A stretch of DNA of 64,000 nucleotides from Lacimicrobium alkaliphilum (lineage in GTDB: Bacteria; Pseudomonadota; Gammaproteobacteria; Enterobacterales; Alteromonadaceae). The notes below the pieces were generated by a model that searched no databases, was not told where the DNA came from, and saw nothing but the letters and a program-made list of their open reading frames with translations. The DNA lies in assembly GCF_001466725.1 (NCBI RefSeq), contig NZ_CP013650.1:2294001-2358000 (forward strand), read 5' to 3'. Position numbers and translations under genes: made by a program. Positions 33,218 through 45,332 of this stretch are shown here, piece by piece. The first letter of the stretch is position 1. Each line of letters opens with the position of its first letter.

Positions 33218-34129
33218 TTATATCCCTTGCTCCTGAGCGCCGATCAGAGCAGCCCCGCGTACACCGCTGGCCGCACCGAGCTCTGCCTTTTCAATCCTGG
33301 GCACTACCGCTGCCGGAAACAGATGTTTGCCAATCCACGGACTCAGGCCGCCACTGATTACATCAATATCTGAAATGCCACCGCCGAGCACGATCATATC
33401 CGGATCGTAGGCTAGTACCTGATTAGCCATTACCGCGCCGAGGGCATCCATATAACAGTTAAATGCTTCGATAGCCTGATGGTCACCATGTTGGTAGGCA
33501 TCGAGCCATTGATAGGTATCAGCCTGCTGATGACTGAAATGCTGATAGATCCTTGCCAGACCGGTGCCGGATATATAGGTCTCGGCACAGCCTTTAAGGC
33601 CACAACCACAGTCATATAAGGGCAAGTCATACTTTTGCATAACCCGGGCGGATATGCCCTGATGACCAAACTCGCCGGCCAGATCGTTAGCACAATCATA
33701 AAGCCTGCCGTCAATACACAGCCCGCCACCTGCACCGGTGCCCAGAATGGCACCGAATACCCGATGATATCCCCTGCCCGCACCCAGTCTTGCCTCAGAC
33801 AAAGTGAAACAACGACAGTCATTAGCCATAGCGACCGGCCGCTGCAATGCCTTGGCCAGATCGCCACAAATCTTATGACCATTCAGACAAGCTACATTAC
33901 TGGACAGCACCTTTCCATCGGCTGACTGGATTCCCGGCATGCCAATACCGATACTGCCCTGACTGGCGCTGAAATCGTCGGCCCTGGAAATCTGGGCGCA
34001 GATTTGCTCAATAAAGGCGGCATAATCCTGTGTTGGTGTGGCTACGCGCCAACGGTTTAGCAGTGTAAAATCATGGTCAAATATGGCCATTTCCATTTTC
34101 GTGCCGCCGATATCCAGACCGTAATGCAT
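33218..34129 (-). CDS. agaK: ROK-family sugar kinase, likely N-acetylgalactosamine kinase
   Basis: A 303-residue ROK kinase. The ATP phosphate motif is LDIGGTKMEMAIFD at residues 5-18. The ROK zinc site CGCGLKGCAETYISG lies near 176 with H156 in the GEFGHQGI motif. The sugar-contact segment is MANDCRCFTLSEA near 101 and the second ATP motif GAILGTGAGGG. NagK-type enzymes phosphorylate GlcNAc. Because this gene sits with agaS and the aldolase subunit, GalNAc is the likely substrate. Three bases separate it from agaS. Confidence 0.88.
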   Translation of the reverse strand: MHYGLDIGGTKMEMAIFDHDFTLLNRWRVATPTQDYAAFIEQICAQISRADDFSASQGSIGIGMPGIQSADGKVLSSNVACLNGHKICGDLAKALQRPVAMANDCRCFTLSEARLGAGRGYHRVFGAILGTGAGGGLCIDGRLYDCANDLAGEFGHQGISARVMQKYDLPLYDCGCGLKGCAETYISGTGLARIYQHFSHQQADTYQWLDAYQHGDHQAIEAFNCYMDALGAVMANQVLAYDPDMIVLGGGISDIDVISGGLSPWIGKHLFPAAVVPRIEKAELGAASGVRGAALIGAQEQGI

Positions 34130-34132
34130 GGC

Positions 34133-35278
34133 CTATCTCCCGCCTTCGTATGGATACAGCGTCACCCCCTGCACCACCCTGTTCACCTCCCCTGACGGAC
34201 AGGGATTATCGGCACTGATACCTAAATAAAGTGCCTTGTAGAAGGCCAGGCACTGACAATAGAGAATGTAGGGAAAAGCCAGCCAGATATCCGCCAAACC
34301 ACCTTGCTCAAGCTGTTTTTGGCTAAAGGGACTGCTGATATACATGGCTTTGTCATCAGAGCGCAATTCGTCCAACAGATCCTGGTCATAGGCGCCGGTA
34401 TAAGAATGACCGGACTTCAGCAACAGGATCTGGGTCTGTTCATCCACCATGGACTTGGGCCCGTGGCGAAAACCAAGTGGACTTTCATAACAGCTTACCA
34501 GCCTGCCGGCGGTCAGTTCCAGACACTTCAGTGCCGCTTCTCTGGCAATCCCCAACAGCGGGCCTGAGCCAAGGAAAACCAGCCGCTTACAGTCCTGTTG
34601 CGCCAGCGCCTTGATCTCTGACAGGGAATCAGCCAGCAGGCTCTTACTCTGCTCAATCATTGCGGAAAACTGATCGCTATCTGCAGCGAAAATCAGCAAT
34701 GTTGCGAGCATCATGCTGGTAAAACTACTTGTCATGGCAAAGCTCTTATCATGAGCCTGCTCAGGCATCAGAAACAACTGGTAACAGGGGTTACTCTGGC
34801 AGGCCCGGGCCAGCGCGCCCTCGGGATTGCAGCTAATCACCAGATGCCAGCACTGGCCGATCACCTGATCAGCCAGGGCAACGGCAGCACGGCTTTCAGG
34901 ACTATTACCAGAACGACCATAGGAGATCATCAGAGTCGGTACATCAGCACGAAGATATTGCCCGGGGTTACTGAGAATATCCGTGGTACTGATAGCTTCT
35001 ATCACCTGCCCCGGAGCAAGTCCAAGAACATCGGTTAAATGAGGCCTGAGGGCTTCACCGATATAAGCCGACGTACCGGCACCGGTCATAATAATACGCA
35101 GTGCAGGTGTTCCCATAATCGGCTGCAACCACTGCTGCAAACAGGATTGCTGCGACTGATACTGGTCCAGCAATTGTGACCAGATTGTCGGTTGCTGGGC
35201 GATTTCTCTGGCGGTCCAGTAAGCCCCCTGTTTCTCCAGGGTGGCGCTGTCAATGCCTAAAAACTCTTGTTGCGACAT
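34133..35278 (-). CDS. agaS: AgaS, galactosamine-6-phosphate deaminase/isomerase (SIS domains)
   Basis: A 381-residue protein with two SIS domains. It converts galactosamine-6-phosphate to tagatose-6-phosphate plus ammonia. The first SIS domain (residues 40-190) has MTGAGTSAYIGE near 65 and SYGRSGNSPESRA near 119. The second (210-350) has FLGSGPLLGIARE and CYESPLGFRHGPKS near 261. There is no N-terminal glutaminase as in GlmS. The GFRHGPKS segment matches the AgaS group rather than GlmS. It lies 27 bases after kbaZ and 3 before the kinase, within one operon. Confidence 0.92.
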   Translation of the reverse strand: MSQQEFLGIDSATLEKQGAYWTAREIAQQPTIWSQLLDQYQSQQSCLQQWLQPIMGTPALRIIMTGAGTSAYIGEALRPHLTDVLGLAPGQVIEAISTTDILSNPGQYLRADVPTLMISYGRSGNSPESRAAVALADQVIGQCWHLVISCNPEGALARACQSNPCYQLFLMPEQAHDKSFAMTSSFTSMMLATLLIFAADSDQFSAMIEQSKSLLADSLSEIKALAQQDCKRLVFLGSGPLLGIAREAALKCLELTAGRLVSCYESPLGFRHGPKSMVDEQTQILLLKSGHSYTGAYDQDLLDELRSDDKAMYISSPFSQKQLEQGGLADIWLAFPYILYCQCLAFYKALYLGISADNPCPSGEVNRVVQGVTLYPYEGGR

Positions 35279-35305
35279 TAAATCTGACTTCCTCTGATAA
35301 ACGGC

Positions 35306-36598
35306 TTATGCAGCTATTACTGTGCCACTGTTACAGGCACGGGCATAGCTATCTAATGCCCGGATAATTTTATCTTCAATCAGTGCTTCAGGTTCGGTGC
35401 TTAACGCTCCTTCACGCACTGCCTGATACTGTTCGGGTAAATACTGACTCAGAAGGGGTAGCGGTATCTGCCTGCCGCGAAGATTATTCAGCATCTTTTC
35501 CACAGCCTGCAACAGAGCGGGCTGATTCCAGTAATAACGAATACGGTCACTGAAGCTGAAAAACTGCATCCAACTGTTTTGCGCCCCTGGCGGATAAAAC
35601 TTTTGCCAGGCATTGGGTTGCTGCTGCATCAGTTGCTCACACTCACGACGTAAACCGGAATAGTGCTGTGGAGCAATCAACGCCTCTTCTATATGCGATA
35701 GCCCAAATAAGGCTTCACGCAGAGCAAAGGTGAGCTGTGGGCCGACTTTGAGTATGGCAAAGTGGCCCTGAACCAGCGCCGACAGTGCCGACTCATGCTG
35801 ATAATCAGTAGAATGGGCTTCGTACACCAGACCTGCTTCCTGTTTGATAAACACCGATAAGGCCTGTGCATCTCCGGGGATAAAATCATGTACTTTGGCA
35901 TTATCGAACTCCACACCGGGCTGAACCACAATCGCCAGTACCTTGTCCCAGGTGCTCTCACCCAGCCCCTCAGCGGAAAATGCCTGCCGGTGACAATCAA
36001 GGGTATAGCGTACATTCTCTACCGGTGTGGGCTTAAGCTCCTGCTCTAACTCCGACACGCCGCCCGGAGCCGGCACTTCGGTACCGATAACATAGTTCAG
36101 CACCCGTCCATGGCTTACAGAATAGCTCTCCGCCACCTTACAAAGAGAAGCAGCCCTTTTAGCAATCACTTCATCTGAGAGTACCTCAGGATCATCAGCA
36201 CAGGGCATGCTGGTATCCAGGTGGATCTTGGTGAAACCCGCTTTGACGTATTCTTCAATCAGGGTTTTAGCAAGTGCCATCGCTTCTTCAGCCGGTTTGT
36301 CCGTCCAGCATACGGGGCCAAGATGGTCGCCACCAAAGACCAGGCGCTCTGACGGTAATCCCCGCTCTGCAGCCAGGGTTCTGACGAAGTCGATAAAATC
36401 AGCAGGCTGCATACCGGTATAACCACCAAACTGGTTCACCTGATTCGCAGTCGCTTCCACCAACAGCAAACTGTTGTATCTGATGCTGTTGGTTATAGCC
36501 GCCTTTAATACCATAGGATGGGCGCAGCATACCGAGTAAACCCCTTTCTTCTGAGCCTCTTTATTGGCTTGTATGATTTGTTTCAGACTTGTCATCAT
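35306..36598 (-). CDS. kbaZ: D-tagatose-1,6-bisphosphate aldolase non-catalytic subunit (KbaZ/GatZ)
   Basis: A 430-residue TIM-barrel-like protein of the KbaZ/GatZ family. It begins LKQIIQANKEAQKKGVYSVC, with GVYSVCCAHPMVLKAA near 19. GGDHLGPVCW lies near 88 and KIHLDTSMPCADDP near 118. In enteric bacteria this subunit stabilises and activates the class II aldolase KbaY/GatY. No catalytic partner or tagatose-6-phosphate kinase gene is present in the window, so either they lie elsewhere or KbaZ has a wider role here. First gene of the catabolic operon, with an AgaR-like site 64 bases upstream. Confidence 0.92.
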   Translation of the reverse strand: MMTSLKQIIQANKEAQKKGVYSVCCAHPMVLKAAITNSIRYNSLLLVEATANQVNQFGGYTGMQPADFIDFVRTLAAERGLPSERLVFGGDHLGPVCWTDKPAEEAMALAKTLIEEYVKAGFTKIHLDTSMPCADDPEVLSDEVIAKRAASLCKVAESYSVSHGRVLNYVIGTEVPAPGGVSELEQELKPTPVENVRYTLDCHRQAFSAEGLGESTWDKVLAIVVQPGVEFDNAKVHDFIPGDAQALSVFIKQEAGLVYEAHSTDYQHESALSALVQGHFAILKVGPQLTFALREALFGLSHIEEALIAPQHYSGLRRECEQLMQQQPNAWQKFYPPGAQNSWMQFFSFSDRIRYYWNQPALLQAVEKMLNNLRGRQIPLPLLSQYLPEQYQAVREGALSTEPEALIEDKIIRALDSYARACNSGTVIAA

Positions 36599-36661
36599 GT
36601 TCCTTTAATCGAAAGACACCGATAGCGAAAAAAATACTTAAGAAATATTACAAAAGCAAAT

Positions 36662-36685
36662 AAACTTTCGTTTATTTTCGTTAAG
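36662..36685. promoter_or_regulatory. AgaR-like operator upstream of kbaZ
   Basis: AAACTTTCGTTTATTTTCG shares the TTTCGTTTnTTTT core with the site before the TonB receptor. It fits, in most positions, the E. coli AgaR consensus as I recall it (TTTCRTTT followed by T-rich half). It lies 64-87 bases before the kbaZ start, where a DeoR-type repressor would block the promoter. Confidence 0.65.
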
Positions 36686-36725
36686 TGGGGTCAATGCTGA
36701 GATTTATAACATTATGAAAGAAGCA

Positions 36726-36765
36726 AAGGATGGCCTGCTCTGTTAACAAGCCATACCGTCCTTTG
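36726..36765 (-). terminator. Inverted repeat between GH109 and kbaZ
   Basis: AAAGGATGGC and GCCATACCGTCCTTT pair imperfectly around CTGCTCTGTTAACAA. It lies downstream of the GH109 stop and ahead of the kbaZ promoter region, so it could end the agaR-GH109 transcript. No clear T run is seen. Confidence 0.45.
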
Positions 36766-36827
36766 TCTAAACAGCAAAATATTGCTGCTGAGCGATACTG
36801 AAACGGCCAGCAGCAATAGCGAAATGT

Positions 36828-38192
36828 TTAGCTGGCAATCCCAAGGGGCTTTCCATATTGCCACTGGCCCCGGGTAAAGTCGGGGAAGTCTTTGGAATTG
36901 CCGCGATCGGCAACAGAATCGGCAGACAATGGAAACACTGCAGACCAGGCGGCGCCGTCATACACATCCTGATCCAGCGGCACACCGTTACGCAGGCAGT
37001 AAATCATCCGCCAAACCATCAGAAAATCCATGCCGCCATGGCCACCGTTGCGTTCGGCTTCCCTCCCCATGCGCTTCCACAACGGATGATCATATTTGTC
37101 GTACCATTTTTGCATATCGTAATCCCACTCATGGAAGTTACCGCTTCCCCCCTGCTCCAGGGCGATTCGATTAGGGAACCCGGCAAACACGCCGTTAGTA
37201 CCCTGAATCATATTCAGCCGCGTATAAGGCCTGGGTGTCGTTGTGTCATGCTGAACCATAATAGTGCGGCCCAAATGGGTTTTGATAATGCTGGTATTAA
37301 TATCGCCGCTGATATAATTGAGTTGATTGCGCTCATGATCGGCGGGAAATTCTCGTTTGGCATAGGCAGCACGACCCAGCGCCGGTGAGCTCATGGAACT
37401 CATATATTCAAATTTATCGCCCCGGTTGATGTTCATATACTGGGCAACAGGCCCAAGACCATGGGTCGGATACAGATTGCCGTTAGTGCGGGTGTGATGA
37501 TAGGTGCGCCAGGAGCCGGTTTTACGTTCCAGCTCTTTCATCTGCCAGCGTAGTTCATGAATATAGGCGGCCTCGCCATGCAGCAGTTCACCGAACAGTC
37601 CCTGGCGGGTCATATTCAGTACCATTAACTCATCACGACCGTAACAGACATTTTCCATCATCATACAGTTTTTACGGGTAACTTCGGCGGTATCCACCAG
37701 ATCCCACAAATCTTCGATAGTGGTGGCCATGGGCACTTCGACGAAAGCATGTTTTCCGCTGAGCATGGTGTCTTTTGCCATTGGGTGATGCCAGCGCCAG
37801 GGCGTCGCGATAATGACGATATCAATATCATCTCGTTCCAGCATTTTGCGATAATGATAATCTGATTCACCGTACAGATCGGCCTCGGGCCTGCCTGCTT
37901 CATTGACAATTTTTGCCGCACGCCGGAGTACTTTTTTGTCGGTATCGCAAATCGCTTTTAACTCTACACCCTCGATGTTACACAGGTGGCTTACAAAGCC
38001 GACACCACGCTGGCCAACACCGATGATTGCCGCCCGCACGGTATCCATTTCTGGTGCAACCAGCCCCATTACGGTTTTGCCAACCGCTTTAGGATTTTGC
38101 TGATTAGCTGTGCTGCTGCAACCCGCGGCCACACCCATTGCGGCGGCAGCGGCGGTAGCTTTCAGAAAAGATCGACGATTAAACTCCGACAT
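36828..38192 (-). CDS. GH109 alpha-N-acetylgalactosaminidase, Tat-exported lipoprotein
   Basis: A 454-residue Gfo/Idh/MocA-fold protein that matches the GH109 type, NAD-dependent retaining alpha-N-acetylgalactosaminidases. The N-terminus [20 protein letters not shown] is a twin-arginine signal ending in a lipobox, as expected for a protein exported folded with NAD bound. The NAD motif is [15 protein letters not shown] near 55. Family segments: [19 protein letters not shown] stretch ([15 protein letters not shown] near 243, with the conserved His), and [10 protein letters not shown] near 394. It lies 13 bases after agaR, so it is under the same control. It would cut terminal alpha-GalNAc from imported oligosaccharides in the periplasm. 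Confidence 0.88.
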   Translation of the reverse strand: MSEFNRRSFLKATAAAAAMGVAAGCSSTANQQNPKAVGKTVMGLVAPEMDTVRAAIIGVGQRGVGFVSHLCNIEGVELKAICDTDKKVLRRAAKIVNEAGRPEADLYGESDYHYRKMLERDDIDIVIIATPWRWHHPMAKDTMLSGKHAFVEVPMATTIEDLWDLVDTAEVTRKNCMMMENVCYGRDELMVLNMTRQGLFGELLHGEAAYIHELRWQMKELERKTGSWRTYHHTRTNGNLYPTHGLGPVAQYMNINRGDKFEYMSSMSSPALGRAAYAKREFPADHERNQLNYISGDINTSIIKTHLGRTIMVQHDTTTPRPYTRLNMIQGTNGVFAGFPNRIALEQGGSGNFHEWDYDMQKWYDKYDHPLWKRMGREAERNGGHGGMDFLMVWRMIYCLRNGVPLDQDVYDGAAWSAVFPLSADSVADRGNSKDFPDFTRGQWQYGKPLGIAS

Positions 38193-38204
38193 GTTTTAAC
38201 ACTC

Positions 38205-38990
38205 CTAAGGTTTTTCCCGCTCAATAATATGAAGCTCGATTCCCAGCTTCGTCAGTTCATCGACATAGCTCTGGGGGATACCGTCATCGGTCACCAGAGT
38301 ATGAATATTTTCAATCGCACAAATCACATGAAATGCGCGCCGTGCAAATTTGGAGGAATCGGTAACCACCACAATTTCCTCTGCCATCTGGCACATCAGC
38401 CGATTTAAGATGGCTTCTTTTTCAAAATGCGTACCGATACCGGTTTTCAGATCAAAGCCATCAACGCCCAGGATCAGCTTGCTGAAGTTGTAATTCTGCA
38501 AACTTCGCTCAGCGATAGTGCCGTAAAAAGACATGGACTTTTTACGCAGCGAGCCGCCGGTAGACATCACTTCAACGTGCTCCGACTGGGCCAGTTCTGA
38601 TGCGATATTCAGCCCGTTGGTCATCACAATCAGATCTTTACGATCACTTAAACACACGGCCACTTCCTGCGTGGTAGTGCCTGAATCCAGAATGATCCGC
38701 TCCCCCTCCTGAACCAGTGCTGCCGCCGCCCGGCCTAACTGTTGTTTTAACGCTGAATGCTGATGGCGTTTTTCCTTAAGCGACAATTCACGCCCCAACT
38801 GGCTGTTGATCATTGCGCCGCCACGGGAGCGGACCAGCAATTTTTTACGATCCAGCACACTGAGATCATTGCGAATCGTTACCTCGGAGACGCCAAAGGC
38901 CTTCGCCAGACCTTTTACCGTTACTTTCCCCTCAGCCTGAGTGCGGCGTAATATTTCCTGTTGTCTTTCAATGCTGTTAAATACGTCCAT
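38205..38990 (-). CDS. agaR: DeoR-family repressor, AgaR-like
   Basis: A 261-residue DeoR regulator. The N-terminal winged helix-turn-helix (residues 6-60) reads QEILRRTQAEGKVTVKGLAK followed by AFGVSEVTIRNDLSVL. The C-terminal effector domain (80-240) shows the sugar-phosphate isomerase-like motifs ILDSGTTTQEVA near 98 and TNGLNIASEL near 121. DeoR proteins sense phosphorylated sugars. In the aga system the repressor is released by a GalNAc pathway intermediate. It is transcribed with GH109, divergent from the TonB receptor, and AgaR-like sites occur in the shared spacer. Confidence 0.9.
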   Translation of the reverse strand: MDVFNSIERQQEILRRTQAEGKVTVKGLAKAFGVSEVTIRNDLSVLDRKKLLVRSRGGAMINSQLGRELSLKEKRHQHSALKQQLGRAAAALVQEGERIILDSGTTTQEVAVCLSDRKDLIVMTNGLNIASELAQSEHVEVMSTGGSLRKKSMSFYGTIAERSLQNYNFSKLILGVDGFDLKTGIGTHFEKEAILNRLMCQMAEEIVVVTDSSKFARRAFHVICAIENIHTLVTDDGIPQSYVDELTKLGIELHIIEREKP

Positions 38991-39042
38991 TCTTGTGACC
39001 CTTTAAGTAATAAAACAGGGTTAAAATAGCACGCTCCCCGCC

Positions 39043-39078
39043 CTTTCAAAAGCTTTCGAAAGCAGAACGAAATCCCAG
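39043..39078. promoter_or_regulatory. Possible AgaR operator at the agaR promoter
   Basis: GCTTTCGAAAGC (39052-39063) is a perfect palindrome next to CAGAACGAAAT, which reads ATTTCGTTCTG on the minus strand and resembles the TTTCGTTT core. The location 60-90 bases before the agaR start fits autoregulation. The match is weaker than the other two sites. Confidence 0.45.
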
Positions 39079-39251
39079 GCATCTTTCACAATATCTCTTA
39101 CAGCAGCCTGTTAGTCGCTGATGCCAGCGTTTTGTAACCGGCTTGTTAAGAGAATAATGCACAATTTCGAAATTAATTAAAAGTTTTTTTTAATTTCATC
39201 TTGATCATAGCTGCTATTTCGTACTATATCTAGATACTGAAAAGCATTTGA

Positions 39252-39275
39252 TAGTTTCGTTTGTTTTTCTTTTGC
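39252..39275. promoter_or_regulatory. AgaR-like operator upstream of the TonB receptor
   Basis: AGTTTCGTTTGTTTTTCTTT carries the same TTTCGTTTnTTTT core as the site before kbaZ. It lies 48-71 bases before the receptor start in the 332-base divergent spacer. The rest of this spacer is AT-rich with no further gene. Confidence 0.68.
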
Positions 39276-39322
39276 AGACAAAAACAGAACAATAACGACA
39301 CAACACAGAGGACCCCGGGATC

Positions 39323-42199
39323 ATGAAACCAAAAATAACCACCTCGCCGAGTAAAATTGCCATAGCCTTAGCGATTGCATTGACCGGCAGTATCAGTAGC
39401 CAGGCTGTTGCTCAACAACAAAACAATAATCCATCGGCTGAGGAACAGCCTCAGGACAGTGTAGAAACCATTGAAGTGCGAGGCATGAGAAGCAGTATCA
39501 AGGAATCCCTGCACATCAAACAAAACTCCGTACAGGTCGTCGATGCGATCGTTGCAGAAGATATTGGCAAATTTCCGGATCAGAATGTCGCTGAAGCACT
39601 GCAACGCATTACCGGTATTACAATCACACGTAATGCCGGTGAGGGTCAGAATGTGACCGTGAGGGGATTGGGCGGAGATTATAATGTCACGACCATCAAT
39701 GGCCGCAGGATGGCCTCAGAACATAGCAGCCGCGACTTCAACTTTGACCTGATTGCTTCGGAATTACTCGGCGGTGTTGAAGTATACAAGTCACCGGTGG
39801 CCAATACTCAGGAAGGAGGGATTGGTTCTGTTATCAATATTAAGACCCGCCGCCCTCTGGATTTTGATGGATTCACCTTTTCTGCCTCAGCCGAAGGTAT
39901 TTACGAAGATCGCACTGAAAAAGTCACGCCTCAGGCCTCTTTCCTTGTCAGCGATACCTTTTTAGACAATACCTTCGGTGCGCTGTTTACTATGGTGTAT
40001 TCGGAAAGAACTCTGCGTATTGATAGTTATGAAGGACAAGGGTTTTATAATGCCAATACCGAAGATGCCGATCTGACAATTCGCCAGGATGTGGATGGCA
40101 ATGGCGAGTTCGATCCCTATGTTGATAATGAATGGGGGTCGATTATCCCCGGCTATGTGCGTTATGGAAACAAACAGGATACACGTGAGCGCATCGGCGG
40201 CAGTCTGGCATTACAGTGGTTGCCCGATAGTGACTTAGAAATAAACTTCGACAGCATTTTCTCATCTTATGAGACCAATGGTACTGAGTCTCAGATCTCA
40301 TTTGTGACTTATGATGAGAGTTGGACGCCGGGAATTCCAGGCGTGAAGGAAGTTGGCTTTGCTGAAGAAGGCATTGTCGATAGCATGGTGCTGTTTGGCA
40401 GTGGTGCTATGGCCGAACTGTTGAACGTGTCTCGTCCGCGGATTACCGAGACCTACCAGGTTGGCGTAAACGCAAAATGGTTTATGACTGACGAGCTATC
40501 ACTGAGTTTCGATGTTGCCCACTCAAGCGCTGAAAATGAAAATAATGGGCACAATCGTTATATCGTAGCCCGAGGCTTTGTCGATGAGATATCCATTGAT
40601 GCTTCGACGGATAACTTGCTTCCCGATGTGTCCTTGTCACCGGTGCTGGGCACTGATACGCCCTTTGGTGCTCACTATAGTTACAACGACGGCACCGGTA
40701 TTAAGGACGAGGTGAATGAGTTCCGTGTCGATGGCCGATGGCAGCCGCTGGGGGCTGACTGGATTACGTCGATAGATTTTGGCATCAATATCGGTAAGCA
40801 AACCAAAACGACGGCCGCTAATGCATCGAGAAACCCCAGCGCCTTTAGCAACGCTGGTGCCCAACTGTCTTCCGACGAATACGCAGATTTCTCTGTGGAT
40901 TACTCATCGGTGGAAGACATTAACGGATTCGAATTATTTCGTTTGCCCAGTTCCGTTATTATTGACAGTGACTTTTCCAACTTTATGGACGGTGAACCCG
41001 GCCAGCACCCCTCGCCGTGGCCACGGTTCGATTACGATGAATTGTTCTCGTTCTATGAGTCTATTAGCCCGGAGGCTGCAAATCAGTTAGTTAAGGCGAC
41101 TCCTCGCCCCAATGATTCCTATGATGTCTCTGAGCAGACAACGGCCGTTTATGCGGCGGTAAACATAGAAAATGAAATATTCGACCTGCCTTTTGTGCTT
41201 AATCTCGGTGTTCGGATGATTGAAACGGAGGTTGGCAGCCGCGGCTTTTCACTGAACCCTGACTTAGTCAGATTTGTTGCAGCCGATCCTGAAGAGCCGG
41301 AAATTATCCAGTTCCTGGATGAGGTTGAAAATTATCAGGAACTGGTGGAATTTGAAGATTCTTACAAAGACGTCTTGCCAAGTATTAACTTCAAATTAAA
41401 CCTGACCGATGAATTACTGTTCCGTGCTACTGCGTCTAAGGTCATCACGCGTCCAAGCATCGCTAGCTTAAAAGCCTGGAGCTATCTCAACATTAGTGAG
41501 CGCGAATACCATGCGTCAAACCCGGGGCTCGAGCCCTTGCGGGCGAATCAGGGAGATCTGACCCTGGAATGGTATTTCTCTGATTATGGTGCATTAACCA
41601 CAGCGCTGTATGTGAAGGATATTGAAACCTTTTCTACCCAGGGACGCAATGGCACAACCACCATCGATGGTGAAGAGTTTGAAATTCAGTCTTATGTCAA
41701 TAGTGACGCCGGTGGCGAGATAAAGGGAATCGAAATTGCCTACCAGCAATCTTTCACCGATATCTTACCATCGCCTTTTGATGGCCTCGGTGTTCAGCTG
41801 AACTACACCTATGTCGACTCTGGTTATGAACAGGTTGACGAGACCCATGAAGAGTATGACTTCCGCGTTCGTGACCTGCCGTTCAGAGGGATGTCAAAAC
41901 GCTCATACAACGCAGTGGTTTATTACGAAAAAGGCAAAATTCAGGCTCGTCTGGCATACAACTGGAGAGATAAATACCTTACCAATGAAGACGCCTGGGG
42001 GGGTGTCAGATGGCAGGCTGATTATGGTCAGCTGGATTTCAGTGCCAGTTATGACGTCACAGAGCAGGTCAATCTTACTGTTTCAGCTACCAACCTCACC
42101 AATGAACGTGGTTACGCTTACATCGAGAATGAAGAGCAAATTAACTATCTGTATCGGGCCGGACGCTTAATTAACGTCGGTGCCAGCTATAGATTCTAA
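39323..42199 (+). CDS. TonB-dependent receptor for GalNAc-containing oligosaccharides
   Basis: A 958-residue outer-membrane receptor of the Xanthomonas/Caulobacter carbohydrate subclass. After a signal peptide ending near SQAVAQ (residues 1-30) comes a TonB-box-like ETIEVRGMR near 50. The plug domain follows (DAIVAEDIGKFPDQNVAEAL, then RITGITITR, then VRGLGG) to about 180. The 22-strand barrel ends at GASYRF with the C-terminal Phe. Large barrel loops would bind the ligand. Substrate is inferred from the divergent aga genes and the following lipoproteins. AGAGGA precedes the ATG. Confidence 0.92.
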   Translation: MKPKITTSPSKIAIALAIALTGSISSQAVAQQQNNNPSAEEQPQDSVETIEVRGMRSSIKESLHIKQNSVQVVDAIVAEDIGKFPDQNVAEALQRITGITITRNAGEGQNVTVRGLGGDYNVTTINGRRMASEHSSRDFNFDLIASELLGGVEVYKSPVANTQEGGIGSVINIKTRRPLDFDGFTFSASAEGIYEDRTEKVTPQASFLVSDTFLDNTFGALFTMVYSERTLRIDSYEGQGFYNANTEDADLTIRQDVDGNGEFDPYVDNEWGSIIPGYVRYGNKQDTRERIGGSLALQWLPDSDLEINFDSIFSSYETNGTESQISFVTYDESWTPGIPGVKEVGFAEEGIVDSMVLFGSGAMAELLNVSRPRITETYQVGVNAKWFMTDELSLSFDVAHSSAENENNGHNRYIVARGFVDEISIDASTDNLLPDVSLSPVLGTDTPFGAHYSYNDGTGIKDEVNEFRVDGRWQPLGADWITSIDFGINIGKQTKTTAANASRNPSAFSNAGAQLSSDEYADFSVDYSSVEDINGFELFRLPSSVIIDSDFSNFMDGEPGQHPSPWPRFDYDELFSFYESISPEAANQLVKATPRPNDSYDVSEQTTAVYAAVNIENEIFDLPFVLNLGVRMIETEVGSRGFSLNPDLVRFVAADPEEPEIIQFLDEVENYQELVEFEDSYKDVLPSINFKLNLTDELLFRATASKVITRPSIASLKAWSYLNISEREYHASNPGLEPLRANQGDLTLEWYFSDYGALTTALYVKDIETFSTQGRNGTTTIDGEEFEIQSYVNSDAGGEIKGIEIAYQQSFTDILPSPFDGLGVQLNYTYVDSGYEQVDETHEEYDFRVRDLPFRGMSKRSYNAVVYYEKGKIQARLAYNWRDKYLTNEDAWGGVRWQADYGQLDFSASYDVTEQVNLTVSATNLTNERGYAYIENEEQINYLYRAGRLINVGASYRF

Positions 42200-42215
42200 A
42201 TGCCAACAAAATTGA

Positions 42216-45236
<3,021 letters not shown>

Positions 45237-45252
45237 TCGAAACGCCCCCAAA

Positions 45253-45284
45253 AGTGAAGAAAGGCCCCAAGGCCTTTCTTCACT
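45253..45284 (+). terminator. Hairpin after the large DUF3472 gene
   Basis: AGTGAAGAAAGGCC and GGCCTTTCTTCACT make a perfect 14-base stem with a CCAA loop, 16 bases beyond the stop. Only CTTCTG follows, so read-through into the second DUF3472 gene is possible. Confidence 0.75.
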
Positions 45285-45332
45285 CTTCTGTCCGAAAGAT
45301 TTCTATGAGCGCGTAAATCCATGGAAGAGATC

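Noticed and set aside
36858..37388. A 176-codon open frame on the plus strand
   Set aside because: It is antisense to the GH109 gene, whose family motifs span the whole region.
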